Of a stretch of DNA of 64,000 nucleotides, positions 10,953-20,785 are shown one piece after another. The notes under the pieces are model-generated. The model saw nothing but the letters and a program-made list of their open reading frames with translations, was not told where the DNA came from and ran no database searches. A program made the translations under genes and the position numbers. The stretch comes from Chlorops oryzae. Its lineage: Eukaryota > Arthropoda > Insecta > Diptera > Chloropidae. How positions within the stretch are numbered: position 1 is the first letter of the stretch; the number at the start of each line of letters is the position of its first letter. The stretch is taken from assembly GCA_020466095.1 (NCBI GenBank), contig CM035806.1, positions 115,672,737 to 115,736,736 on the forward strand. Direction: 5' to 3'.

Positions 10953-11239
10953 CCCAGCAAACACAAATCAAATGTTTGAGATTTTTTTGTTCTCAAATTT
11001 GAATTCAAATCTGATTCTTAAATTTAGAACTATTGTTTTGATGTTAACATTTGAGTTCGATTTGAGATTGATTTGGGAATAAACCTTTTTTTTTTCGATT
11101 TGAGAACAAAGTCCCCTTTTTTTTGAGAATGCTGTCATTCTCGAATGAGTATCCAATTGGAATCAAACGTTTGACATTTGATTATACATTTCACCTCAAA
11201 TCATTCTCGAATCATCCTCGAACCTGAATGTTTGCTGGG
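10953..11239. mobile_element. 287-bp MITE with CCCAGCAAACA ends
   Basis: The left end CCCAGCAAACA and right end TGTTTGCTGGG are perfect inverted repeats of 11 bp. The interior is rich in TTTGAG/CTCAAA and TTCTCGAATGA motifs in both orientations, so it is foldback-like. No clear target duplication is visible. It is non-coding. Confidence 0.6.
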
Positions 11240-11467
11240 GATGCTTAAATACGAAGTTACTTCAGCGGAAGATTAAAAACCCCTTCAATGAAATCTTTTC
11301 AATTAATTTTGTTTATTAATCACTTACATTAATTGAAATTCGTTTAGCGGAGCTTAGCAGATTTTACCCACAAATATTGCATAATCGCCAATTTAAATCT
11401 GGCAACACTGCTAGTCTGTGTTAATGAAGTCTGTTATATTGAACGTCTTCTTAACGTGAAAATTAAA

Positions 11468-11995
11468 ATGTCCGACCACGAAATTTCGAGAAAAAGACCG
11501 AAGCTTATTTAAGAAGACCTAGGTAATTACATTAAATGTATATTGATTGTAAATTTACCTACATTAATTAATCTATTCCTAGATGATTTTTCCAAAAAGT
11601 TGTGCATTATAAATGATACGCAAGAGAGGCTCCACAAAAATATGGGGAAGCTCCGCAACATAGTGGAACTGCTTGCCGAAGAAGTTCTATCAATGAGGAA
11701 GGAGCTGAGGAACAAAAATGTAATGCTCTTAAATTATAGCTTGAACTTTTTGCCACAGCAGCCATTTAAAGACGCTGAAAGCTTTCAAGAGTTTCAAAAC
11801 GCACTGCGAAAGGAAGAAGCCTTTCACCAGATAGTATATAATTTTTTTTAACCTCTGTTATTAATAGATGGACTATTATGTAAAAATGTTTCAGGTGTCT
11901 GAGCTCACAAGATTTGCGACAAAAGGGCCCCAGGTATTTGTAAGAAGATGTTGGCGAATGTTGCTAACGGACAGGCACGTGCGCACGGGGGGCGT
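11468..11995 (+). pseudogene. DUF4806-like fragment, three exons, copy 1
   Basis: Exon 1 (11468-11522) reads MSDHEISRKRPKLI, then TAA, then EDL. An intron with GTAATT..CCTAG ends leads to exon 2 (11583-11833), DDFSKKLCIIN through a coiled-coil-like region (LRNIVELLAEEVLSMRKEL) to FQEFQNALRKEEAF. An intron GTATAT..TTTCAG (11834-11894) leads to exon 3, VSELTRFATKGPQVFVRRCW ending near MLLTD. The last two segments have the shape of the DUF4806 domain of abundant insect proteins, some carried by TEs. The phases of both junctions fit. The in-frame TAA in exon 1 is shared by copy 2, so it predates the duplication. Function unknown. Confidence 0.55.
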
Positions 11996-12013
11996 TTTGG
12001 GGGTTAAACCCCA

Positions 12014-12645
12014 CACAGAGAAAAAAATCAACCAGAAAACTGGTTAAATCAAAAGGAAAAACATACAAAACGGCTTCAACAAGGAATATTTTTAATTTTA
12101 ACAATTTTTCTTGTTGAAAAAATAAAAAATTTTCCTTTTGAATCAACCATATTTCAGGTTGAATTGAAATGATAATTTTCAAAAATGGATTTAAATTTAA
12201 ATTGTTGAACCAACCACGGACATAGTTGAAATGACAAGATATTTTTTAAAAAAATAAAAAAAAAAATACCTATACAAGAAGAAATGTCAAAAAAAATTTA
12301 ATTAACGTTCAAAGCAAATGGCCATAGAGCACTCTGCTGAACATGACCCAAAAAATAGCCATCGGATGGACTTCATCCGATTTCGTCACTCCGTTTTGGT
12401 GACTGCTTTCGCAATGCTTAAAATAGTTCTAAGATGAATACATATCTTATATGTCTTATTTTATAAAACAAATGAGAATTATACCGAACGAAAAGAAATG
12501 TAATTAAACATATTTCCTTTCAATTCAACCAAAAATATTGTTGACAACAATTTTTCTTTTGAAATTTTTGTTCTGCTCGAAAATCAAAAGGACTGTGAAT
12601 AACAATGCGCCCTTTTAAAAAAATCATGGTTACGTTCGCTCAGTG
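12014..12645. mobile_element. 632-bp insertion with CACWGAG ends
   Basis: This is present in copy 1 and absent at the matching point of copy 2 (about 17513), where the sequence runs straight from CCCCA into CCACATTTTTG. The ends are CACAGAGAAAAAAATC and ..GCTCAGTG, a short inverted repeat CACWGAG. The best alignment gives a 2-bp CA duplication, with 1-2 bases of ambiguity. The interior has inverted TTGAA/TTCAAC-rich stretches (TCAAAAGGAAAA against TTTTCCTTTTGA). It is non-coding, and no class can be assigned. Confidence 0.75.
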
Positions 12646-12659
12646 CACCACATTTTTGT

Positions 12660-12919
12660 TAAAAATCAAACTTTCTTTGATGTTGTCTCTGAGTCGGAAA
12701 ATTCAACCAAAAATTCAAGATCTTGCAGAAGCTGTTGAGTAAGCTGATGCTGCAAGAAAAGAATTGCTCGAAAGAAGGGAGAGAGCTTCTGAATATTTCC
12801 GAGAAATTTTTGAGAAAGCGTGCACAGTCGGAAAAGAGCATGATATCGAATTGCGAAAGCCGCGGTTAACTGCGAAACAAACACATCGCAACAACGTCGT
12901 CACTGATTCAGTTTAAGAT
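12660..12919 (+). pseudogene. hAT transposase fragment, copy 1
   Basis: In one frame the sequence reads KIQDLAEAVE, stop, ADAARKELLERRERASEYFR, then a segment ending IELRKPRLTAKQTHRNNV and a stop. A coiled helical run ending in RKPR-x-xxKQTHRNN resembles the middle of hAT proteins of the ZMYM1 / 52-kDa-repressor type, just before their insertion domain. Neither the catalytic Asp residues nor the C-terminal dimerisation motif is present. The same fragment is at 17525. Confidence 0.45.
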
Positions 12920-13163
12920 TACTAAGTGATGACCAAGGCTCAGTTCTTTGAATGAGTAAAATTCATAGTCATCTTATAAAACTTAAATTTTTTAAACATA
13001 AATGACTAAAATAAATGATAAATGACCCAAAAAGAAAACTAAAATTCATATATTTTTCGCACAAAAATCTTTGTTTTTATTGCAATTGATGCAGGTAAAT
13101 TTTTTCGACACTTATTTGTAGTCTACTCCAATTTGGTTCGGTAGTCTACCGTAGGTATTCGAC

Positions 13164-13206
13164 ACGTCGAAAATGTCGAAAATGTCGAAAATGTCGAAAA
13201 CTCGAC
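13164..13206. repeat. 9-bp tandem TGTCGAAAA array, copy 1
   Basis: About four units of ATGTCGAAA follow GGTATTCGACACG. The array sits exactly where similarity to the Helitron protein ends. It recurs at 18029. The third Helitron copy has only a two-unit form at 38404. Confidence 0.7.
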
Positions 13207-14640
13207 AGAGTATTCGACATGCCAACCCAGATTTTTACATACATATCTACTCCATACTGGTGAAATAGTTTTTTGCAATTCAAAATATGATTTTCTTGAT
13301 TTTCCCGGATCATAAGCATATATGCGTAATAGTTCATAGCGCTGACGTTTTTATTTATTTCACGTTCTGAAAAAAGCAATAAACCCATTAAATCCCACCC
13401 TCTGATAATATGCAAAAGTGGGTAATATGAGTTTACTCCCCATAGCTTAATTAAGAAAACAAATTGCTATTCGAAATTTCCAGGGGCGCCTCTGACATAG
13501 GAAAGGGTTATTTGAATATGCCTCACGGGCCCTATATCTCTTTTTGAAGACATTTGAAGAAAACATGAAGCACGTAGTTGGATTCAAAATAGCGTAAAAT
13601 TATTAAAAGGAAGCGTCTAAAAATTTGTTTCAAAAGAAGTTTTTGTTGCTCGCATTTTACGAAACTTAAAATATTAAAAACATTCTTGACGTTGACTAAC
13701 GTCACATAGCTACCATTGCTGCATAGCTACCGATGCCTGACAATAACTCACCTGGATTTACAGGATCTACCATTTTGATATTGACATAGTGTCCGTGTTC
13801 ACCTCTACAAAATAAAACAGAATATTGTAGGGCATCATATGAACGGTGGGTTTCGCACACAAGCTGTAGTTGATTACTTCGTCGTCGCAATATAATGTCA
13901 CGCGATCCAAACTCGTTGCCAACAATGACAATTGCAACCTCATCATTAGTTGGTGCATTAAATCTTCGTTCATGTTAACCAATCGGAAATTCTTGAATTA
14001 TCATTCTTTTGGCACCTGTAAAAATTCACAACGGGGGTGCATTGACCTTCAGTATTGCCAAGAAAATAAATTTGCAAAAATTGATAATTCGCATCTGGAA
14101 GTGGTAGCAATGATCCAATATTGTGATAAATCTGACCCTGTATCTGTAATGTTGAAGAACGATCAGGGCTTGGGAAAAAACTTGGATACTTATTTCGATG
14201 TTTTCGTTTAATGCTTGATGCTTAAGTTACCTTAAATGTCGGCATAAAGTTATTCCTTATCATATTTGTTGCTCCAAACGAAATCATTTGAAAACACGAA
14301 TTGTACGTTTGAATGTTGTCTAAAAAATGTTTTGATTCTCGTGATGTTCCGGAAAGCGATGTGGTTAATGCTTCAGGGGATACTGCGGTTCTGTTAGTCG
14401 AACTTTCCCAGATGCGCAACACATTCCAGGTTTACCACTTTCAAATTTGAGGGCATTGCAATAACAACATACCTCGTCCATTACGTCAATAACAACAAAT
14501 TTATGCGAGCTATAATCAATAGTATTGTTATACCGAAATCCAGCTCCGTTCAAAACAACATTTACATTGTTTTGTGTAGCGCGTCCTTGTCTTTCACGAT
14601 TCCGGCGGATATTCAATCTACTTTCTTCGTTATAGTCAGT
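13190..14640 (-). pseudogene. Helitron N-terminal domain fragment, copy 1
   Basis: Read on minus: MNIRRNRERQ near 14616, then YNNTIDYSSHKFVVIDVMD, CCYCNALKFESGKPGMCC, LSGTSRESKHF and NSCFQMISFGAT. A GTAACT..ACAG intron leads to GQIYHNIGSLLP near 14075. RRFNAPTN and CETHRSYDALQY come next (13980-13810), and REINKNVSAMNYYAYMLMI with LFHQYGVDMYVKI are at 13380-13220. This is the Helitron_like_N region that precedes the Rep domain in rolling-circle transposases. The HUH Rep and helicase parts are absent. About 115 bp present in copy 3 are missing here, which breaks the frame near 13985. Confidence 0.8.
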
Positions 14641-15020
14641 ACGTTCTTGCGTTCAAAGACATGAACGCGATCCGGCAGTTTCTTCTCGATTTAACAGATT
14701 GCGATTTTATCGTTGCTTTTGGCATGCATTTTGCGTACTTCATGTTCTACGACCAATGTCGGCTCTCGATCTTCTAGGCATTTTTTGATATATACAATAG
14801 GTTTTTAATCATAAAATAAGGGGATTTGTTCAGTTCTCGAAGAATTAACTTTATATAATTCCACAAAAAATTAACTTAATTTGTAAAAAAATTTTCACAA
14901 ATCGTTTTACAATATTTTTCTCAAAATATTTCGAACATACGAAAGAAAAATTAAGTAGGCAATGATAAAAATGTCGGAATGTATAGAGGAAACTATTCGA
15001 TCAATTCATTATGAAAGCAG

Positions 15021-15246
15021 AATTCATGATAGCCATGGTCAAAGTTTAAACCAAATAGAGCAGTACATTTGGCTGTTACATTCACGATTCAAAATAGTCA
15101 ACTTTCAACTTGCAAAAATTCGCGAATGATGGCCATGATCAAAGTTTAACCCTAATAGAGCAGTAAATTTGGCTGCTACATTCCCGATTCAAAATATTGA
15201 GATTCCAGTTTTGCAAAATTTGCACACCTTATTAATTAATTAGTTA
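15021..15246. repeat. 100-bp tandem repeat at Helitron 5' side, copy 1
   Basis: Two units spaced 100 bp start GCCATGGTCAAAGTTTAA (15032) and GCCATGATCAAAGTTTAACC (15132). They are followed by GCACACCTTATTAATTA. The same pair occurs at 30293 and 40381. Each unit has the same order of motifs as the 101-bp units of the DINE-B elements (GGTCAAA-TTTAACC, GAGCA/GAGGACA-TTT, ATTCAAAATA, TTGC/CGCGAA). The CACTGTG element at 15247 cuts the block at TTA. Confidence 0.7.
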
Positions 15247-16296
15247 CACTGTGCTAGTTTTTAGGACAAAAAAATTTGTTCATCGTGCAAACCGGCGCAG
15301 TCGGGTCCGGCTCGGTCCCCCGAGTACAACAGTACCAAGCACTAGTCTAGGTTAGCACGAGTTTGCGAAATATTCAACATTTTTTGCCAACATTTCACTG
15401 TTAATTTTTCAGTTATAGTTTTTCAATTTGAAAGGCTTTGGACGCTCTTTTAAAGTTGGTTAACTAAGCCAGACTGAAACCCAAGTATCATTTAACTCAA
15501 TTAATTTAATTTACTCAATCAAAGGCACGTTGTATTGGTTTTTTTGTTGTTGAAATTTTACGCATTTCCTAACTTACCCTAAATGTATGCTATAAATTAT
15601 ATTAAAGTCGAAATATTCAAATGTTAAAATCATAACATTAAATGTTCCTGATTTCGTTTGATTTCTGTAAAATTTTGTAAAGCATACTTTTGTGATGACA
15701 AATGAAATTTTTGCCAAAAATGGCATTAGATGTTGCATTTGATTGGTGTTTTTAGACTTCAATTGTATTATATGTGTATCTACAATAAATTAATGTGAGA
15801 ATATTGCCTGTAGCCATTATAATTGAAAAGATACGATTTAAAATTCGATAGTGCTAAAGGTGGCCGAAAATGGTGAATATTTTGCAATCTAGAGCCAACT
15901 TCTACTATCGGCTATTACCGTTGTACTCTGGGGTGTCAGCCCGAGCCGAATGCACCAATTTGCATGATGAACAATGTTTTCTTCTCGATGAACAAGCGCT
16001 TCGTCTTTGAAACTACACAGTTCGATTGCATTGCTTTTTTCACAATGTTGCCATTTTAATTGTTTGGCTTTCTTGACATATCGATTCATAAAAAAGGATG
16101 CATTTGTTATGGTATAGTTAACCATTGTGCTTTATTTTGAAAATTAATGCAAAACCATATTTACAAAACAGAACTTCATTTACCTTCAAACAAATATACC
16201 ATTGAACGGTGTAACGGCCTTTTTTTCGCTGGAGTAAGCTCAGTTTTTTTCAGAATCGTGTAATTATGCGGGATTTAAACCAATATTTAACTAAAT
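15247..16296. mobile_element. CACTGTG-ended element, truncated copy
   Basis: The left end CACTGTGCTAGTTTTTAGG is preceded by TTA. The sequence follows the full element at 53692-55118 to about 16296 (..CTAAATATAGTGTA) and then departs, so the right terminal repeat is lost. A 78-codon minus ORF (15889-16125) resembles nothing I know. It is non-autonomous. Confidence 0.7.
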
Positions 16297-16471
16297 ATAG
16301 TGTATCAAAAAGCAATTTTCTCGAAAAAATCATAAGCTTTATACATTTGTTTTAAAAGTGGTTTTGTAAACTATCAAGTTTTCATTGGCATGTTAAAACG
16401 TTACAGTTCTGAAATGTTTTGTTTTTGTGTGAGAAATACTCACTTCGCTGCTGATAAAAAAAAATAAAATA

Positions 16472-16767
16472 ATGGAGTCTTGCTACAGCAAAATAAACAA
16501 ATTTTGTTATCCGTGTGGCAGATTTACTTCTGTTAAGAACAGAAGGAAGATCTCAACGGAGACTGCAATTTTGTACGAGCAATATTTTCACATTCCAGTT
16601 ATTGGAAATGTTCCTTGGGTGCCTAAATACGCTTGCAGATCATGTACCATGCGACTTCATGATTGGAAGAATGGGCGAATTCTGAGCATGCCATTTGGTG
16701 TTCCAATGATTTGGTCCGAGCCAAACAACCATGCCGAATGCTACGTATGTGCAAACGATGTCAAGCG
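16472..16767 (+). pseudogene. N-terminal zinc-finger part of an uncharacterised arthropod TE-like protein
   Basis: ATG 16472 opens about 98 codons with cysteine pairs: KFCYPCGRFT near residue 11, YACRSCTMRLHDW near 54 and ECYVC near 90, plus the run MPFGVPMIWSEPNNH. I recognise this spacing from the N-terminus of a repeated, uncharacterised arthropod protein family whose C-terminus carries a GERFHQD-type motif. Pieces of that C-terminus occur at 29030-29416 and 62330-62840. After VCANDVK the frame runs into the compound repeat block (from 16759), so the last 17 codons are foreign and the rest of the gene is missing. Confidence 0.6.
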
Positions 16768-16967
16768 GAAGATTAAAAACCCCTTCAATGAAATCTTTTC
16801 AATTAATTTTGTTTATTAATCACTTACATTAATTGAAATTCGTTTAGCGGAGCTTAGCAGATTTTACCCACAAATATTGCATAATCGCCAATTTAAATCT
16901 GGCAACACTGCTAGTCTGTGTTTATGAAGTCTGTTATATTGAACGTCTTCTTAACGTGAAAATTAAA

Positions 16968-17490
16968 ATGTCCGACCACGAAATTTCGAGAAAAAGACCG
17001 AAGCTTATTTAAGAAGACCTAGGTAATTACATTCAATGTATATTGATTGTTAATTTACCTACTTTAATTAATCTATTCCTAGATGATTTTTCCAAAAAGT
17101 TGTGCATTATAAATGATACGCAAGAGAGGCTCCACAAAAATATGGGGAAGCTCCGCAACATAGTGGAACTGCTTGCCGAAGAAGTTCTATCAATGAGGAA
17201 GGAGCTGAGGAACAAAAATGTAATGCTCTTAAATTATAGATTGAACTTTTTGCCACAGCAGCCATTTAAAGACGCTGAAAGCTTTCAAGAGTTTCAAAAG
17301 GCACTGCGAAAGGAAGAAGCCTTTCACCAGATAGTATATAATTTTTTTTAACCTCTGTTATTAATAGATGGACTGTTATGTAAAAATGTTTCAGGTGTCT
17401 GAGCTCACAAGATTTGCGACAAAAGGGCCCCAGGTATTTGTAAGAAGATGTTGGCGAATGTTGCTAACGGACAGGCACGTGCGCACGGGG
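16968..17490 (+). pseudogene. DUF4806-like fragment, three exons, copy 2
   Basis: It has the same exon and intron pattern as 11468-11995. Exon 1 begins at ATG 16968 with the same in-frame TAA. Exon 2 carries LRNIVELLAEEVLSMRKEL and PFKDAESFQEFQKALRKEE. Exon 3 carries VSELTRFATKGPQVFVRR. It differs from copy 1 by a few residues (YRLNFL for YSLNFL, QKAL for QNAL). The ORF 17368-17604 runs through exon 3 into the hAT fragment and is probably chance. Confidence 0.5.
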
Positions 17491-17524
17491 GGAGTTTTGG
17501 GGGTTAAACCCCACCACATTTTTG

Positions 17525-17785
17525 TTAAAAATCAAACTTTCTTTGATGTTGTCTCTGAGTCGGAAAATTCAACCAAAAATTCAAGATCTTGCAGAAGCTG
17601 TTGAGTAAGCTGATGCTGCAAGAAAAGAATTGCTCGAAAGAAGGGAGAGAGCTTCTGAATATTTCCGAGAAATTTTTGAGAAAGCGTGCACAGTCGGAAA
17701 AGAGCATGATATCGAATTGCGAAAGCCGCGGTTAACTGCGAAACAAACACATCGCAACAACGTCGTCACTGATTCAGTTTAAGAT
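17525..17785 (+). pseudogene. hAT transposase fragment, copy 2
   Basis: This is the duplicate of 12660-12919 with the same stop and the same LLERRERASEYFR and ELRKPRLTAKQTHRNN runs. Here it follows the DUF4806-like exon directly, without the 632-bp insertion, which shows the original junction. Confidence 0.45.
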
Positions 17786-18028
17786 TACTAAGTGATGACC
17801 AAGCCTCAGTTCTTTGAATGAGTAAAATTCATAGTCATCTTATAAAACTTAAATTTTTTAAACATAAATGACTAAAATAAATGATAAATGACCCAAAAAG
17901 AAAACTAAAATTCATATATTTTTCGCACAAAAATCTTTGTTTTTATTGCAATTGATGCAGGTAAATTTTTTCGACACTTATTTGTAGTCTACTCCAATTT
18001 GGTTCGGTAGTCTACCGTAGGTATTCGA

Positions 18029-18071
18029 CATGTCGAAAATGTCGAAAATGTCGAAAATGTCGAAAACTCGA
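18029..18071. repeat. 9-bp tandem TGTCGAAAA array, copy 2
   Basis: Same array as at 13164, about four units, beginning ATTCGACATGTCG. Confidence 0.7.
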
Positions 18072-19106
18072 CAGAGTATTCGACATGCCAACCCAGATTT
18101 TTACATACATATCTACTCCATACTGGTGAAATAGTTTTTTGCAATTCAAAATATTTTCTTGATTTTCCCGGATCATAAACATATATGCGAAATAGTTCAT
18201 AGCGCTGACGTTTTTATTTATTTCACGTTCTGAAAAAAGCAATAAACCCATTAAATCCCACCCTCTGATAATATGCAAAAGTGGGTAATATGAGTTTACT
18301 CCCCATAGCTTAATTAAGAAAACAAATTGCTATTCGAAATTTCCAGGGGTGCCTCTGACATAGGAAAGGGTTATTTGAATATGCCTCACGGGCCCTATAT
18401 CTCTTTTTGAAGACATTTGCAGAAAACATGAAGCAAGTAGTTGGATTCGAAATAGCGTAAAATTATTAAAAGGAAGCGTCTAAAAATTTGTTTCAAAAGA
18501 AGTTTTTGTTGCTCGCATTTTACGAAACTTAAAATATTAAAAACATTCTTGACGTTGACTAACGTCACATAGCTACCATTGCTGCATAGCTACCGATGCC
18601 TGACAAAAACTCACCTGGATTTACAGGATCTACCATTTTGATATTGACATAGTGTCCGTATTCACCTCTACAAAATAAAACAGAATATTGTAGGGCATCA
18701 TATGAACGGTGGGTTTCGCACACAAGCTGTAGTTGATTACTTCGTCGTCGCAATATAATGTCACGCGATCCAAACTCGTTGCCAACAATGACAATTGCAA
18801 CCTCATCATTAGTTGGTGCATTAAATCTTCGTTCATGTTAACCAATCGGAAATTCTTGAATTATCATTCTTTTGGCACCTGTAAAAATTCACAACGGGGG
18901 TGCATTGACCTTCAGTATTGCCAAGAAAATAAATTTGCCTCGTCCATTACGTCAATAACAACAAATTTATGCGAGCTATAATCAATAGTATTGTTATACC
19001 GAAATCCAGCTCCGTTCAAAACAACATTTACATTGTTTTGTGTAGCGCGTCCTTGTCTTTCACGATTCCGGCGGATATTCAATCTACTTTCTTCGTTATA
19101 GTCAGT
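18056..19106 (-). pseudogene. Helitron N-terminal domain fragment, copy 2
   Basis: Same protein pieces as copy 1, including NYFAYMFMIRENQEN and LFHQYGVDMYVKI, CETHRSYDALQY and the AGFRYNNTIDYSSH region. The CCASGKV to NSCFQM part is missing because of the 395-bp deletion near 18938. It is less complete than copies 1 and 3. Confidence 0.75.
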
Positions 19107-19516
19107 ACGTTCTTGCGTTCAAAGACATGAACGCGATCCGGCAGTTTCTTCTCGATTTAACAGATTGCGATTTTATCTTTGCTTTTGGCATGCATTTTGC
19201 GTACTTCATGTTCTACGACCAATGTCGGCTCTCGATCTTCTAGGCATTTTTTGATATATGTTATACAATAGGTTTTTAATCATAAAATAAGGGGATTTGT
19301 TCAGTTCTCGAAGAATTAACTTTATATAATTCCACAAAAAATTAACTTTATTTGTAAACAAATTTTCACAAATCGTTTTACAATATTTTTCTCAAAATAT
19401 TTCGAACATACGAAAGAAAAATTAAGTAGGCAATGATAAAAATGTCGGAATGTATAGAGGAAACTATTCGAATCAATTCATTATGAAAGCAGAATTCATG
19501 ATAGCCATGGTCAAAG

Positions 19517-19784
19517 CATACAATACTACAAGCGACACTCTCTAAATTTTTTGAATTTGCTTGTAGGTATGATAAGAATATGCGGGTGCGATAGAGACAG
19601 AGAACAGTTTACATGAGTGCGACTGAAAAAGATAGAGTTTTGTCAACGACTGCTGTGGTGAACAGTTCAACAGCCCTGCAGGAAGTATGAGTAGTTAAGC
19701 TCTAGCGTTTTACTAGTTCTAATTCCACCAGCACTGGTTCTTCTTTATACCCCTGGTTATGTATTACTCTGTACAAAATTAACA
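19517..19784. other. no gene seen
   Basis: Short AT-rich stretch between the compound block and the long inverted repeat. Its right part (about 19700-19784) may be the diverged outer end of that repeat. Confidence 0.4.
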
Positions 19785-20530
19785 TTGCGTGTGGGCAAAG
19801 AGCTTGGAATATAAGAAGAGATTGCAAAATTGAAAAAGCTTTAAAAGAGCTTTTTGCCTCAGGCGACCGTCTCGGGTATGAATCGAAATGCGTGTATTTT
19901 GTTGTTGTCCAGTTGTACGCACGAAAACAAAAACCGAAATCCTGCATCTCGTTCGCCCTTATTGAGAATAGCCAATACAGTCAAATGTACTACTCCTTCA
20001 CATTGATCTTCGATCCTTTTGTGTGTGTTTTTTGTTCGAGCCCATATCGCCGTACATATATGTATGCAAACTTGATGGTGTGTGCTTACGCATCAACGTA
20101 CATACGTATCTACTTGAACGGCTGTGTGCTTCGCGAGTCGAAAAATCAGAAATCATATTTGGTAGGGCTTATGTTCTGTGTCAAAAAGGAATAACTGTTT
20201 AAGTCACAGTTTGCTGTTGCGGGAATGAGTTTTAAAGATATGCTATTCTTACGTGTTTCCATATTAAATGGAGTTTCATTTTTTCAATAATTTTTTTTTT
20301 CTATTTAAGCCAAGATTGTAAAATTTTGCTGGAATATACTTCTCTCTGAAAGGAATTCAATAAAATAAATAACTCATTTTGAGCTTAAGTCGACTTAAGC
20401 AGTTTTTGCTTATTTCCACAGTATTGTTTAGTTTTCGCTACGCGACTTGTGCCAGAAGCTGCCGTTCGGCGTTTGTAGCGTGATTTTCCTTAAGCGAATC
20501 ATGAAAAAGTTAAAGTCTGGTCGACTTTGA
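19785..20530 (+). repeat. long inverted repeat, left arm
   Basis: GTGGGCAAAGAGCTTGGAAT and the following bases through CTGCATCTCGTTCGCCCTTA are matched in reverse at 28352-28190. The CGAGCCCATATCGCCGTACA region is matched at 28130-28010. GCCGTTCGG..TTGTAGCGTGATT and AAAGTTAAAGTCTGGTCGAC are matched at 27950-27868. This arm is about 200 bp longer because of an internal insertion (about 20150-20430). The two arms flank the LOA-like LINE, as a foldback or long-TIR element with the LINE inserted in it would. No transposase is visible. Confidence 0.6.
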
Positions 20531-20785
20531 GAACACAATGAAGATTTTTACTTTTTTATATACATATATACATATTTTGTATACGTATGTTCTTGGTGTC
20601 GTATATATTACGTTTTAAATATTTCTACTTACGCGACAAAAACAAATGTTTTTTTTCCAAAATAATTAACAAATTTCTATTAGTGGAAAAGGCTTTTCGC
20701 CAAAAAACCACTTTTATTGATATATGTAGACATTTATTTATTTACATATTTGAAAAAATGAAAGGCTGTTATTATTATTATTATT

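Larger units (their letters stand above)
11267..15020. repeat. compound repeat block, copy 1
   Basis: This matches 16759-19516 almost base for base, starting at GCGGAAGATTAAAAACCCC and ending near ATAGCCATGGTCAAAG. In order it contains a DUF4806-like three-exon fragment (+), a hAT fragment (+), an AT-rich segment beginning AAGTGATGACCAAGG, a 9-bp TGTCGAAAA array and a Helitron N-terminal fragment (-). Copy 1 carries a 632-bp insertion (12014-12645) that copy 2 lacks. Copy 2 lacks about 395 bp (14075-14470) that copy 1 keeps. Both lack about 115 bp found in the third Helitron copy (39209-39325), so they are sister copies. Confidence 0.9.
16759..19516. repeat. compound repeat block, copy 2
   Basis: This is the second copy of the block described at 11267. 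It is about 5.49 kb downstream in the same orientation and differs by scattered single bases. It has the empty site of the 632-bp insertion. It has its own 395-bp deletion (after 18938, AAATTTGC joined to CTCGTCCATTACG). It begins inside the truncated zinc-finger ORF at 16472 and ends at ATAGCCATGGTCAAAG before an unrelated sequence. Confidence 0.9.

Noticed and set aside
15247..16296. Transib as the class of the CACTGTG elements
   Set aside because: The ends are reminiscent of CACWRTG, but the duplications are 3 bp (TTA/TAA) instead of 5 bp and no RAG1-like protein is seen.
17368..17604. 78-codon ORF as a gene
   Set aside because: It joins exon 3 of the DUF4806-like fragment and the hAT fragment by chance; the same region in copy 1 is interrupted.
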